This document shows, one piece after another, positions 1 through 7,884 of a stretch of DNA of 64,000 bases (positions are counted from its first letter, which is position 1; each line of letters starts with the position of its first letter). Source of the stretch: Gemmatimonadota bacterium (lineage in GTDB: Bacteria > Gemmatimonadota > Gemmatimonadetes > Longimicrobiales > Gaopeijiaceae); the NCBI GenBank assembly GCA_022560615.1, contig JADFSR010000006.1, forward strand, positions 62,001 through 126,000. Reading direction: 5' to 3'. The notes below the pieces were generated by a model. That model searched no databases and was not told the origin of the DNA. It saw only the letters and a list, made by a program, of their open reading frames with translations. The position numbers and the translations under genes were made by a program.

Positions 1-579
1 CGCGCGAACCAGCACGTCCTGCCCCTTTCCGGGGCTCACCGAGCCCACGCACAGCAGGCGGGGAGGCTCGCCGGGCCCCGGGCCCACGGCAGCCGGAGCC
101 GGGTCCGTCCCGGGCAGTACGACGCGGACGCGGGAAGCCGTGACGCCGTACGCCCCGAGCCGTCGCGCGGTGAAGGCGCTCGTCACGACGGCCCCGGCGC
201 ACTGCGCCAGAGACTCGCGCTCCAAGCGGGCGAGGCGCGCGCGCTCGGCCTCCTCCAACCCCGTCTCGTCGGCAAGGGGAAGGTGAATGAGGGCGGTCAG
301 CCGCAGGCGGTCTCGGTGCGCCCGGAGAGGCTCGGGAAGTGGGCTCATGGCGAGACCGTCCAGGACCACCCTGGCGCCTTGGGGGATCCCCTCGAGCGTG
401 CGGGCGAGGCTGGCCTCCGCGACCGCGTCGCCTTCGGGAAATCTGCCCTCGAGGGCGTGCGCGATCACCCTCCAGCCCAGCGCAATCAGGCCCTCGACGA
501 TGCGCGCGTCGTAGAGGTAGCCGCCGGTCCGCTGGTCCAGCGGCCCCGGCGCGATCAGATGGAGCTCCCGCGGGGTCAA
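1..579 (-). CDS. Glycosyltransferase family 4, C-terminal part outside the window
   Basis: The minus strand reads from a TTG at 579 without interruption to the left edge, giving about 193 codons of a GT4 (GT-B fold) protein. The N-terminal region shows the family-like [19 protein letters not shown], then a [10 protein letters not shown] segment, a TSAFTARRL helix, and the inter-domain PGTDPAP and [15 protein letters not shown], where the nucleotide-sugar-binding domain begins. The start overlaps the stop of the upstream gene as TTGA, so the two are probably translationally coupled. The donor-binding E-x7-E region lies beyond the edge. The acceptor is unknown; the position after a pterin-synthase-like gene suggests, as inference only, that it glycosylates the product of that small pathway. 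Confidence 0.85.
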   Translation of the reverse strand, partial: MTPRELHLIAPGPLDQRTGGYLYDARIVEGLIALGWRVIAHALEGRFPEGDAVAEASLARTLEGIPQGARVVLDGLAMSPLPEPLRAHRDRLRLTALIHLPLADETGLEEAERARLARLERESLAQCAGAVVTSAFTARRLGAYGVTASRVRVVLPGTDPAPAAVGPGPGEPPRLLCVGSVSPGKGQDVLVRA

Positions 580-998
580 ACCGACCCTTCGAAGGACGCC
601 CAGGCCACGTGCGACTCGTGAAGCGTCACGGTCAGTCGCTGGAGGCCCCGCGCTCCATCCCCGAGGCGGCCGCCCCGGATCGCTACCACGAGCCGGTCGA
701 AGATGGTGCGCGCCAGGAACTCGGTCGTCGTGTTCTGCCCCGTGAATGCGGCCTCTTCGTCCAGGTTCCGGAAGTCGAGCTCCCCGAGGACCGCCTTCAG
801 GGTCGTGGTGGCGAGCCCGATGTCGACGACCAGGCCGTCGGCGTCGAGCTCCTCGCGCCGGAAGGTGGCGTCGACCACGTAGGTGGCTCCGTGGAGCCGC
901 TGGGCCGGCCCGAATACCTCGCCCTGGAAGCTGTGGGCGATCATGAAGTGATCGCGAACGTTCAGGCTGTAGATAGTGCTGTCTCCAAGCGGCTCCAA
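576..998 (-). CDS. Degenerate 6-pyruvoyl-tetrahydropterin synthase / QueD-like T-fold protein
   Basis: The protein has about 140 residues, a normal length for the PTPS/QueD T-fold. The first Zn-ligand region ([12 protein letters not shown]) and the LHGATY strand are recognisable, as is a [12 protein letters not shown] segment that keeps the glutamate which anchors the pterin in this family. Against the usual pattern, HGH has become HGA (third zinc ligand lost), the cysteine four residues before that His is Ala, and the catalytic LDH is LDF. The real reaction therefore probably differs from PTPS or QueD. I chose the TTG at 998 because it falls just after the upstream stop (1009-1007); no strong ribosome binding site is visible. 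The gene sits between an MDR dehydrogenase and a glycosyltransferase and is coupled to the latter. Confidence 0.8.
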   Translation of the reverse strand: MEPLGDSTIYSLNVRDHFMIAHSFQGEVFGPAQRLHGATYVVDATFRREELDADGLVVDIGLATTTLKAVLGELDFRNLDEEAAFTGQNTTTEFLARTIFDRLVVAIRGGRLGDGARGLQRLTVTLHESHVAWASFEGSV

Positions 999-1006
999 GG
1001 CCGTAG

Positions 1007-1999
1007 TCAGGGTCGGGGGTAGCGGATGCGGTGACACAGGGCCCCCTGCCCGTCCGCGGCGAGGCGGCCCATCACCTCCGGGAGCGTCTCGAAATCGCTC
1101 TCTCCCGAGATGAGGAGGTCGAGCCGCTCGTCGCCGAGCAGGTCGAGCGCGACGCCGAGCCGGCGGGAGTGGTCCCAGCGCGGAGCCCGGTCCGCGGGGA
1201 TGCGGCCCACCTGGCTGCTCCGGAGGGTGAGCCGGCGGGAGTGGAAAGCCTCTCCCAGGGGGAGCGGAACGGACCGGGTGCCGTACCAGCTCAGCTCGAC
1301 CACCATGGCCTCGACGCCCGCCGCCGACAGGGCGGTTGCGAGCCCCTGCGGGCTTCCGCTCGCGTGGAAGACGAAATCGGCGTCCACTCCGGCCGGGGCG
1401 ACATCGGCGAATTCCAGCCCCAGACCCCGGGCCACGCCCTCTCGAGACGGGTCGATATCCACCAGGCTCACGTGAGTCGCGGGTATCTGCCGGCACAGCC
1501 ACGCGACGAGGAGCCCCACGACCCCGCCGCCGATCACGACGATCCGGTCGCCAGCCGACGGTCGCGCGTCCCACACCGCGTTGAGGGCGGTTTCCATGTT
1601 CGCGCCGAGCACGGCGCGCTCGGGGGGCAGGCCGTCGGGCAGGACGCGCACGGCCCGGGCCGGCACCAGGTAGAGGTCCTGGTGGGGGTGGAGGCAGAAG
1701 ACGTGCCGCCCGACGAGCGAGGGCTCGGGCTGGTCCGGCGCCTCCAGTACCTCGCCCACGCTGCTGTACCCGTATTTTACGGGTCCGGGGAAGTCGCCCT
1801 CCTGGAACGGCGCTCGCATCACCTGGTGCTGGGACGGCGGCACCTCGCCCCGAAAGACCAGCGCTTCCGTGCCTCGGCTGATGCCGGAGTAGAGGGCGCG
1901 CACGAGCACCTGGTCCGGCTCCCGGGGCCCGAGCGGCGACGTGACGATCTCTCCGTGGCCCGGAGTGCGGATCCAGAACTGGCGAGCGGTTCTCGGCAC
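1007..1999 (-). CDS. Zinc-ligand-less MDR dehydrogenase (annotated in databases as zinc-binding alcohol dehydrogenase)
   Basis: This is a medium-chain dehydrogenase/reductase of about 330 residues. The N-terminal GroES-like domain contains [10 protein letters not shown] and [12 protein letters not shown]. The Rossmann domain carries [16 protein letters not shown] followed by an acidic VDIDPSR, which points to NAD(H). In zinc MDRs the first segment is GxCGxD and the second GHE; both the Cys and the His are absent here, so catalytic zinc is unlikely. The segments YSGISRGTE and FPGPVKYGY resemble the BchC-like MDR branch. The start is ambiguous. GTG at 1999 has a GGAGG at about 13 nt and leaves an AT-rich promoter gap. 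ATG at 2050 would overlap the divergent start at 2049 and has no ribosome binding site. First gene of the dehydrogenase-PTPS-GT4 set. Confidence 0.82.
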   Translation of the reverse strand: MPRTARQFWIRTPGHGEIVTSPLGPREPDQVLVRALYSGISRGTEALVFRGEVPPSQHQVMRAPFQEGDFPGPVKYGYSSVGEVLEAPDQPEPSLVGRHVFCLHPHQDLYLVPARAVRVLPDGLPPERAVLGANMETALNAVWDARPSAGDRIVVIGGGVVGLLVAWLCRQIPATHVSLVDIDPSREGVARGLGLEFADVAPAGVDADFVFHASGSPQGLATALSAAGVEAMVVELSWYGTRSVPLPLGEAFHSRRLTLRSSQVGRIPADRAPRWDHSRRLGVALDLLGDERLDLLISGESDFETLPEVMGRLAADGQGALCHRIRYPRP

Positions 2000-2048
2000 G
2001 AGCGTTCTGGTTCCTCCCCAGATAGCCAATTTAGTTAATGTCGGTCCC
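2000..2048. promoter_or_regulatory. Divergent intergenic region with an AT-rich core
   Basis: If the leftward dehydrogenase starts at 1999 and the rightward phosphatidyltransferase at 2049, these 49 bp are their shared upstream region. Positions about 2021-2040 are strikingly AT-rich (ATAGCCAATTTAGTTAATG) in an otherwise very GC-rich stretch, which is the basis for proposing promoters here. No convincing -35/-10 pair could be assigned to either strand. Confidence 0.35.
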
Positions 2049-2810
2049 ATGAGTCGGACCACTCGGACACGTCCACCTCCCGCTTCCAGGGAGAGACCCT
2101 CGTCGCCGTTGGGCGATGTGGCGTTGGGGCTGCTACCCCTCCTGGCCGTATCCCTCGCAACTTGCCGGATGCTCGACCTTCCGACCAGCCACGTGCTTCT
2201 GGCCGTCGCACCGTACGCCGCGCTGGGCGCCCTACTGCTCGCGAAGCTGCCACCCTCCCACCCCGGCCCCGGCCTCGGGCCCGGCAACCGGTTGACGCTG
2301 GCCCGCGCCACGCTCGTGCTGCCTGTTGTGGCGCTGGCTCTCTCGCCAGGCGTGTTCACGGGAGAGGGCTACTGGTGGATCGTGGGGCTGTCCACTATCG
2401 CACTGGTGCTGGACGCGCTCGACGGACCCCTCGCGCGGCGAACCGGCACGGAGAGCGCGTTCGGGGCCCGCTTCGACATGGAGCTGGACGCATTTCTGCT
2501 CCTGGCGCTGTCCGTGTTGCTCTGGCGGAGCGGGACGGTGGGATCCTGGGTCCTGCTCGTCGGTGGGCTGCGGTACTTTTTCGTGCTCGGGGGGCTGCTG
2601 TGGCCGCCACTCCGTGGGGCGCTGCCGCCCAGCCGGCGGGGGAAGGTGGTTTGCGCAGTCCAGGGGATCGTGCTGGTGATCTGCCTGGCCCCGGTGACCC
2701 GGCCGGTGCCGGCCACGGCGCTCGCGGCCTCGGCGCTGCTCCTCCTCCTCTACTCGTTCGTGGTCGACACCTGGTGGCTGGCGCGGAGCGCCGGGTCCGC
2801 GGAGGGATAG
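2049..2810 (+). CDS. CDP-alcohol phosphatidyltransferase family membrane protein
   Basis: The protein has about 253 residues and several hydrophobic helices. The diagnostic CDP-alcohol phosphotransferase signature DG-x2-AR-x8-G-x3-D-x3-D is complete: it begins DALDGPLARR and runs through FGARFDMELD near residues 125-150. These integral inner-membrane enzymes transfer a phosphorylated alcohol from CDP-alcohol to an acceptor. The substrate cannot be read from the sequence, and no other phospholipid genes are nearby. ATG at 2049 is used, which places the conserved NRLTLARA helix normally upstream of the motif. It diverges from the MDR/PTPS/GT4 set and may share its promoter region, so a role in the same pathway is possible but unproven. 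Confidence 0.88.
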   Translation: MSRTTRTRPPPASRERPSSPLGDVALGLLPLLAVSLATCRMLDLPTSHVLLAVAPYAALGALLLAKLPPSHPGPGLGPGNRLTLARATLVLPVVALALSPGVFTGEGYWWIVGLSTIALVLDALDGPLARRTGTESAFGARFDMELDAFLLLALSVLLWRSGTVGSWVLLVGGLRYFFVLGGLLWPPLRGALPPSRRGKVVCAVQGIVLVICLAPVTRPVPATALAASALLLLLYSFVVDTWWLARSAGSAEG

Positions 2811-2824
2811 GCTCCGCCGTGGGG

Positions 2825-3973
2825 TCACTCGTTGGACCGATCCGCCTGCGTCAGCGCCAGAACAGCGAACCCCGTGGCCGCGTCGGCCATGAAGCGCCCC
2901 CCGTCAGATTCCGGATCTCTCTCTTTGTTGAGGGAGGAAGCGGGCCACCGGCCGCTGATCGGGTCCTGGTGTTGGACCAACCAGGCGAGGGCCGCGCTCA
3001 TGTCTTCCTGAGCGGGCGACACGCCCGCCTGTTGGAGGACGAAGGCGATGAGGCCAGTCGCATATCCATCGCTCCCGGGATCGGCCGAGAAGCCATCCCG
3101 CCCTCCCCACTGCCCGAGGGAAGTGAGGCTCCAGCCCCCGTCGCTCGTCTGCAGGCTCATGACGTCACGGATGATGGACTGCTGTTCATCTGAGGTGAGT
3201 AGCCCCGAGAGTTCGGTCGAAGCCCACAAGAGCATGACTCGATCAAACGGTGGGCGGCTTTCGGCATCCTGCCGGAGATACGCCACGAGCAACGCCAATC
3301 GCTCCTGGATTTCGGTCGAGGTCGCGTAGTTGTCCGGTGCGACTCCGACCGCGACGGCTGCGAGCGCGGCTCCGTAGTAGGCCGCTCCGTCCGATTCCCA
3401 GGGAGCTAGATTGAAGTACAGCCAAGCCCAGGCCCCGGCCCCCTCTCCTCGAGTGAACTGAAGCTTCCAAAGATTCTCGAACGCCTGTCGTGTGTCGTTG
3501 CTCAGGTGTCCGTCGTACGCGTCATGGCTGGCCAGAATGATCGCGTTCAGGATGGCTTCGGTCCCTCTCGACTCACTGGTCTTGGGAAGGCCCGCTGTCT
3601 GATCCGGGTAGAACGCTTCTACTTCGTTCCACAACGCCACCCGCTTCCTGACGCCCTCCAGAAGGTGGGCCTCGGGAATAGTCGGAGCGGTCTCCCCCAA
3701 CGCTTTGCGCAGCGCGGGGCGAGCCAGCGCGTAGGGGAGCGTCGTATGACACGAGACGCAGGACGTACCGTGGTCGCGCGCCGCGCGCGGCCAACTCATC
3801 CACCAGGCCTGTCGTCCGTCCAAGTATTCGGCGGCTGCCGCCCGACCCCACTCAGTCGACCGAGCGGGCGCTGTCTGCGACTCGGCCGGGGAAGGTCCGA
3901 GCATGAGGCACAGTCCCACCACCCACGCAACGGCTGGCGGCGGTCCGGCGACGGACCGGCAGTTGGTCACCAT
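2825..3973 (-). CDS. Secreted alpha/alpha-toroid (terpene-cyclase-like) protein with c-type heme motif
   Basis: The product has about 382 residues with an N-terminal hydrophobic export signal (VGLCLMLGPSPAES). A CVSCH heme-binding motif sits near residue 75, inside a segment resembling the first part of squalene-cyclase-like proteins. The rest looks like alpha/alpha-toroid repeats: several WAWLYFNLAPWES-type helices and a QTSDGGWSLTSLGQW QW-like repeat. No DxDD cyclase acid motif is apparent, so terpene cyclisation is not supported. It lies 7 bp after the copper amine oxidase gene and is probably co-transcribed. A periplasmic electron-transfer or substrate-binding partner of that oxidase is a reasonable inference. 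ATG at 3973 is used; its ribosome binding site is weak. Confidence 0.72.
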   Translation of the reverse strand: MVTNCRSVAGPPPAVAWVVGLCLMLGPSPAESQTAPARSTEWGRAAAAEYLDGRQAWWMSWPRAARDHGTSCVSCHTTLPYALARPALRKALGETAPTIPEAHLLEGVRKRVALWNEVEAFYPDQTAGLPKTSESRGTEAILNAIILASHDAYDGHLSNDTRQAFENLWKLQFTRGEGAGAWAWLYFNLAPWESDGAAYYGAALAAVAVGVAPDNYATSTEIQERLALLVAYLRQDAESRPPFDRVMLLWASTELSGLLTSDEQQSIIRDVMSLQTSDGGWSLTSLGQWGGRDGFSADPGSDGYATGLIAFVLQQAGVSPAQEDMSAALAWLVQHQDPISGRWPASSLNKERDPESDGGRFMADAATGFAVLALTQADRSNE

Positions 3974-3980
3974 AGCTCCG

Positions 3981-5981
3981 TCACCGTCCCTTCGGGAGAT
4001 CGAGCGCCGGGTTCCTCTCGAAGAACCCGACGGGCTTCAGTTCGAAAGTGTGCCAGACGACGGGCATGATCGGCCAGTCCTCCGGCCTGGGGATGTGGTG
4101 GAAGCCAACGGTGTACCATGCGACGAGATCCGTGTTCACGATCGGCCGATCCTGCTTCGTCCACGATGGTAGGCCTTGGCCGGGTGTGTGTGCCGTCGGA
4201 TAGTCTCCGGCCGCGAAAAGCTCGTCGGGCTCAAACGGAGTAACCCAAAGGGTGTGCTCGGTGAACCCGGCCCGTCGCCGAATGAAGTCGTCTTCCGAAA
4301 GCAACGTCACGGCCTGGTGGCCCCCTGTAATCTCGTACCCTACCGGGTCACCGTATGGGCCGGGCTGATCGAGATTCACGATCCGCCACACCTCGGGCTC
4401 GTCGATCGTGCTCCTTCGCTTCGCTTTGGCCTCGGTGGGCGCGATCTCGGTCTCGTAGTTCCACAAGCTCGTTCGCGGGCTGCCGTGGGGCATGCGCTCC
4501 GTGACTAGCCGATCGACCGCCAGCGCATTGCTCTGGCCGTCGACGTCGAGGTCGAGGCGGAAGGAGAAGAAGTGGCTGTGGTTGACGCCCACCAGATTCG
4601 GCGCGATGAAGCGACCGTGCAGATCTTCGCGGGGAGCGCCCGTCCGCTCCGCGTTGGCGCGCGCTTCCGTCGCGTCAGCCGCGCGCACTGCACGCGTCTG
4701 ATCCATGCCCGTAGCACCGACGCGAATCTGCAGCGTCCCGTCCTGCATGAAGACGTAGTCGAAGAGGTAGTCGTAGTTGCCCGCCGTCATGAACATGCGC
4801 AGGACCAGATCTCGACGGGGACGCGAATCGACTACCCTGTTCTCTTCACGGGAGTGGCGCCAAGCCGGATCACCAGTCACGCGTTCGAAGAGGCAAGCGG
4901 CCCGCGCACGTTGGATCGGTTGCCCGGATTCCGAGCTCACAACCGCATCGAAGTAGGTGGCGTAGTCCGGGCAGTCCCCACCCGGCTCGAGCGTGCTCGC
5001 CACTCCGCCGAAGACGTTCGCGTAGCTCCCGAGATCGAAGTAGGCCTGGTAGTTCCAGCGCTCCTGGGGACTCGAGTAGGGGACGAAGAGCTCGGAGATC
5101 GACGCCTGGTAAAGCACCATGCGCTCGGTGCCGTCTTCGACCCAGCGCACGAGCGACGGGATGAGGCCGCGCCGCGGATCGATCCTGAAGTGGAAGCGCC
5201 AGTTCTGCCAGCTAACCGACTGACCGTGCAGCTTGAAGGACGGGCCCCCGGGCTGCACGACCTCGATGGGCGGCCCAATGTCGCGGACGGGTCCGATCAC
5301 GTCTTGCCCGTACTCGCCAGCGTCCCGGGCGAGCGGGATCGCATCCCCGTCGATCACGCGGAGGACCCTCTTGTTCGTGAGGTCGACGACACCGACCAGG
5401 CCCTCAAACGTGGAGCCGCCCGAACTGAAGCGACCCCGACCTTCCGAACACTGCGCGCGAACCACGCGGTTCCCGCGCTCCTCGGGAAGATCGAAGTACC
5501 CCTCATTGGCTCCCCAGCACTCGATGTGCCGGAAGTCGGTCACGCCGCGACGCTGAAGCGCTGCTCGCACGTCAGGGTGACCGAGCATGAGCTCGGCGAC
5601 CGCGTCATCATCACCGGAGTGCCACATGTAGTTCTGACCGGGCGCATCACTCCAGTCCAGGATGCGGCGCGCCTGTAGATCGAGCACGGCGTCGTAGCCC
5701 GCGCCGCTCTGGATCAGGTGTACCGAGGCTTCCCGTCTGAAGGACTGTCCCGGCCGCCAGCTCAGCACCTCCGACTTGGGCGGCTCGTGCAGCCCCACGT
5801 AAGCGATCACCATCGTGGAATCCGTGCGCGGCGACGCCGCGAGGATCTCGTAGGCGGTCCAGTGCTCGGCCGGAGTCAGGTGGTCCAGCGGATGCAGCGG
5901 CTCGGTCATCGGCACCTGGGCACCGACGGATGGGACGGTGGCGAGGACAGCGAGAAGAGCTGTAAGGCGAAAGATGGCCAT
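3981..5981 (-). CDS. tynA: Copper-containing primary-amine oxidase
   Basis: This protein oxidises primary amines to aldehydes with release of ammonia and hydrogen peroxide. It has about 666 residues and a signal peptide (MAIFRLTALLAVLATVPS), so it is periplasmic. The catalytic base Asp is in YFDLGSYANVFG (about D316). The topaquinone precursor Tyr is in the NYDY motif (about Y403). The copper histidines are the HSH pair (about 468/470) and the late WYTVGFHHIPRPEDWP motif (about 628). All key residues are present. ATG at 5981 has an ideal GGAGGA ribosome binding site; reading further upstream adds only an unconvincing tail. The gene precedes the heme-toroid gene by 7 bp. The symbol is by family; the amine substrate is unknown. 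Confidence 0.93.
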   Translation of the reverse strand: MAIFRLTALLAVLATVPSVGAQVPMTEPLHPLDHLTPAEHWTAYEILAASPRTDSTMVIAYVGLHEPPKSEVLSWRPGQSFRREASVHLIQSGAGYDAVLDLQARRILDWSDAPGQNYMWHSGDDDAVAELMLGHPDVRAALQRRGVTDFRHIECWGANEGYFDLPEERGNRVVRAQCSEGRGRFSSGGSTFEGLVGVVDLTNKRVLRVIDGDAIPLARDAGEYGQDVIGPVRDIGPPIEVVQPGGPSFKLHGQSVSWQNWRFHFRIDPRRGLIPSLVRWVEDGTERMVLYQASISELFVPYSSPQERWNYQAYFDLGSYANVFGGVASTLEPGGDCPDYATYFDAVVSSESGQPIQRARAACLFERVTGDPAWRHSREENRVVDSRPRRDLVLRMFMTAGNYDYLFDYVFMQDGTLQIRVGATGMDQTRAVRAADATEARANAERTGAPREDLHGRFIAPNLVGVNHSHFFSFRLDLDVDGQSNALAVDRLVTERMPHGSPRTSLWNYETEIAPTEAKAKRRSTIDEPEVWRIVNLDQPGPYGDPVGYEITGGHQAVTLLSEDDFIRRRAGFTEHTLWVTPFEPDELFAAGDYPTAHTPGQGLPSWTKQDRPIVNTDLVAWYTVGFHHIPRPEDWPIMPVVWHTFELKPVGFFERNPALDLPKGR

Positions 5982-6149
5982 GGGTCCTCCAGGGCGGGAG
6001 GGAATTCCGCTATTCGGCAGCCTGGTTGTCTTCGATGGGGGGCGCAACGTAAAGGCAGGGGGCTTACGCTCAAGCGGAGCAAACCATATTGGTGTCCTCG
6101 GACCGCCAAGTCGCGCGCTACAGCCGGCGCCCTAGTCCTTAGCCCTATC

Positions 6150-6692
6150 CTAGTCGCTCGCGCCGAGTCGACGCAGGACCGTAGCGATCTCGGGGCGGGT
6201 GCCCCTGAGCCCGTTCGTGCCTTGGATCGTCTGAGGAGTCTCGGCCAACACCAAGGGCGTCTGGCCGCGTTGGTTCTCCGCGTTGATATCGGCGCCGCGC
6301 GCGGCCAGGAACGCCACCACCGAAGGGAAGTTCTTGCGCACCGCGTCGTGGAGCGCGGTGTTGCCCCTCCGGTCGGCCGCGTTGACGTCAACGCCGAGGT
6401 CGAGGATGATGCGCGCCAGCTTGAGCGTCACGCGCTCCTCGTCGGCCGCATCCGGAGGCGAATTCCCGATGCGGTCGCGTCGGCCCTCCAGGGACGAGCC
6501 CGGCATGCCCATCGCCGCCTGGAGCGTCGACGTGCCGTTTTGCGATACCACCAGCGGATCGGCTCCCTGTCGGGCGAGCGTGCGGACAATCTCGGGCTCG
6601 CCGTATTTCGCGGCCAGCCAGAACGCGGTCGTGCCGATCAGCTGATGGCGGATGCTGTAGTCCGCGCTGAACAACGCGATGACCCACCTCGG
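6150..6692 (-). pseudogene. Ankyrin-repeat protein, 5'-truncated
   Basis: The frame encodes at least three ankyrin repeats (TAFWLAAKYGEPEIVRTL, then DVNAADRRGNTALHDAV and DINAENQRGQTPLVLA) and a normal-looking C-terminus. It is closed upstream by an in-frame TAG near 6710. The preceding residues do not continue the ankyrin pattern, and no signal peptide is present, unlike secreted multi-ankyrin proteins that often travel with oxidase/cytochrome genes. An ATG at 6674 could still express a short protein. The broken 5' side is followed by an IS5-type transposase fragment, with one copy of a short direct repeat at 6757-6771. I read it as the 3' remnant of a longer gene cut during rearrangement. 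Confidence 0.7.
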
Positions 6693-6747
6693 GATGCCGG
6701 ACAGCTACCGAGTGGCGTGATCCCGGCTCGGGGGACGGGGGATCTGC

Positions 6748-7114
6748 CTACAGTTCGGAGCCATGCACCAAAGCCGTGAGCCTCTTCAAACGCCGAGACA
6801 GCGTGGTGTGATCGGGGACTGGGAGATCGACCTCGAGCATCTCTGCCAGACAACGTAGGAAGCCCTCGGTCTGGCGAAGCGGAAGATGGAAAACCATGCG
6901 GATCGTCAACGCGGCCTCGATCGCGATGTCCGCATAGGTACGCTGGCCGCCTGGTTTTGCCGCTGGGTGTCTCGCGCCAGGCCTCGAGCGCTTCATCCGA
7001 AAGCCAGACCGTGAGGTCGCCACGCTTCCGCAGGCCATCCTCGTACTCGGGCCAATTCCGGACGCGATACTGAGACTTCGCATGCTTGTACTGGCTTCGC
7101 TTCGGATACTTCAT
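6748..7114 (-). pseudogene. IS5-type transposase, N-terminal fragment with frameshift
   Basis: From ATG 7114 the protein begins MKYPKRSQYKHAKSQYRVRN and WPEYEDGLRKRGDL, typical of IS5/IS1182-like DDE transposases. It then changes frame around 6960-6980 and continues as GGQRTYADIAIEAALTIRMV and RQTEGFLRCLAEMLEVDLPV-PDHTTLSRRLKRL. After that it runs into a 15-bp repeat and stops at 6748. Only about 110 of roughly 300 expected residues remain. All catalytic DDE residues are missing, so the copy is dead. Confidence 0.85.
6757..6771 (+). repeat. Junction motif copy A
   Basis: GGAGCCATGCACCAA is identical over 15 bp to copy B at 7166-7180 and in the same orientation. It lies inside the last codons of the transposase fragment (LVHGSEL) and about 65 bp from the broken 5' end of the ankyrin gene. 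Confidence 0.85.
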
Positions 7115-7165
7115 CGTTGGCGGCTCCGGGGGCGAGGGCGTCACGTCACTTTGAAGCTACAAGCG

Positions 7166-7185
7166 GGAGCCATGCACCAACGCCT
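7166..7185 (+). repeat. Junction motif copy B
   Basis: GGAGCCATGCACCAACGCCT lies about 52 bp upstream of the transposase ATG (7114). Its first 15 bp match copy A. Its last 16 bp (CCATGCACCAACGCCT) match copy C at 56224-56239, 49 kb away. Confidence 0.85.
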
Positions 7186-7336
7186 ACCATAAATCACGGA
7201 CGCAGCCCCCTCGGGACGCTGCGCCCACCATACGTACGATCGTGACATATTCATACGTATACAGAATGCTGGGCTCCGCACAGGGAGCGCCTGGCCGTCA
7301 GCATGCTCGTCTCCGCGTCGCGAGCGCCTGGCTCTA
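7186..7336. other. Short gene-free stretch with an AT-rich palindromic patch
   Basis: No gene is seen between the repeat and the NTF2-like stop. Positions 7229-7263 hold an AT-rich island with palindromes TACGTA, CGATCG and ATACGTAT; the heptamer ATACGTA occurs twice, 23 bp apart. It may be the outer end or promoter of the lost insertion element, or a regulatory site. Its function cannot be read. Confidence 0.4.
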
Positions 7337-7816
7337 CTACCGCCAGCCGTGCGGGTCCGGACAGTTCTCAGTCCGGCGAGTGTCGGAGAGTTGCGTGACC
7401 TTCCAGCCGTCGGCGTCGCGGAGCAGCTCGATGGAGTTGATGCCACAGTGCCGAACGACGCCGTCCAGGTAGAAGGTGTAGGGCACCCATGCGGAAGCCA
7501 TGTCGCCGTCCACATCGATGTCGACGTCGTACACCTGCTCGTCCCAGCGGCCCTCCGAGTCGCCGATCGCCTCGATCCAGCCGTCGACGGATTGGGAAGC
7601 GATGGCAGCCGGTCCGTTCCCGGTCGAGATCACCGCGAAGCGCGCGTCCGGGGCGAAGACCGCGCGCACCATCTCGGGGTTCGCGGTGTGCATGCCCGCG
7701 AACAGCCGCATGATCGCCTCCTCTACTGCCGCCTCGCCGTCCTGGGCGCCCAGCCCCGGCGCGAATCCGATGGCCGCCGCGAGCACAATGGCGGCGAATG
7801 TCGGGCCCTTGCTCAT
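7337..7816 (-). CDS. Secreted NTF2-like (SnoaL/DUF4440-type) protein
   Basis: The protein has about 159 residues, opening with a signal peptide ending near GLGAQD. The mature part follows the NTF2-like cone fold: an N-terminal helix (EAAVEEAIMRLFAGMHTANP), then the VFAPDARFAVIS strand, the SVDGWIEAI helix and C-terminal strands including WVPYTFYLDGVVRHCGINS and LRDADGWKVTQLSDTRR. Members bind or modify small molecules, or act as non-enzymatic ligand-binding domains; nothing here fixes a substrate. It stands alone, 68 bp from the SLC13 gene on the same strand. Confidence 0.75.
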   Translation of the reverse strand: MSKGPTFAAIVLAAAIGFAPGLGAQDGEAAVEEAIMRLFAGMHTANPEMVRAVFAPDARFAVISTGNGPAAIASQSVDGWIEAIGDSEGRWDEQVYDVDIDVDGDMASAWVPYTFYLDGVVRHCGINSIELLRDADGWKVTQLSDTRRTENCPDPHGWR

Positions 7817-7884
7817 ATCGCCACCCCCTCTTGTATCGTCTGAAGCCGAGTCGGCCCTCGTGGCCCCACAGCCGTCATGCGCTG

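Noticed and set aside
2049-2050. Overlapping divergent start codons (CATG) for the MDR and phosphatidyltransferase genes
   Set aside because: Any ATG preceded by C offers an ATG on the other strand. GTG 1999 with a ribosome binding site gives a better gene start and leaves room for promoters.
6757-7180. The 15-bp repeats as terminal inverted repeats of the IS5 element
   Set aside because: They are in direct, not inverted, orientation, and one lies inside the transposase reading frame. The same motif also flanks an unrelated IS21 fragment.
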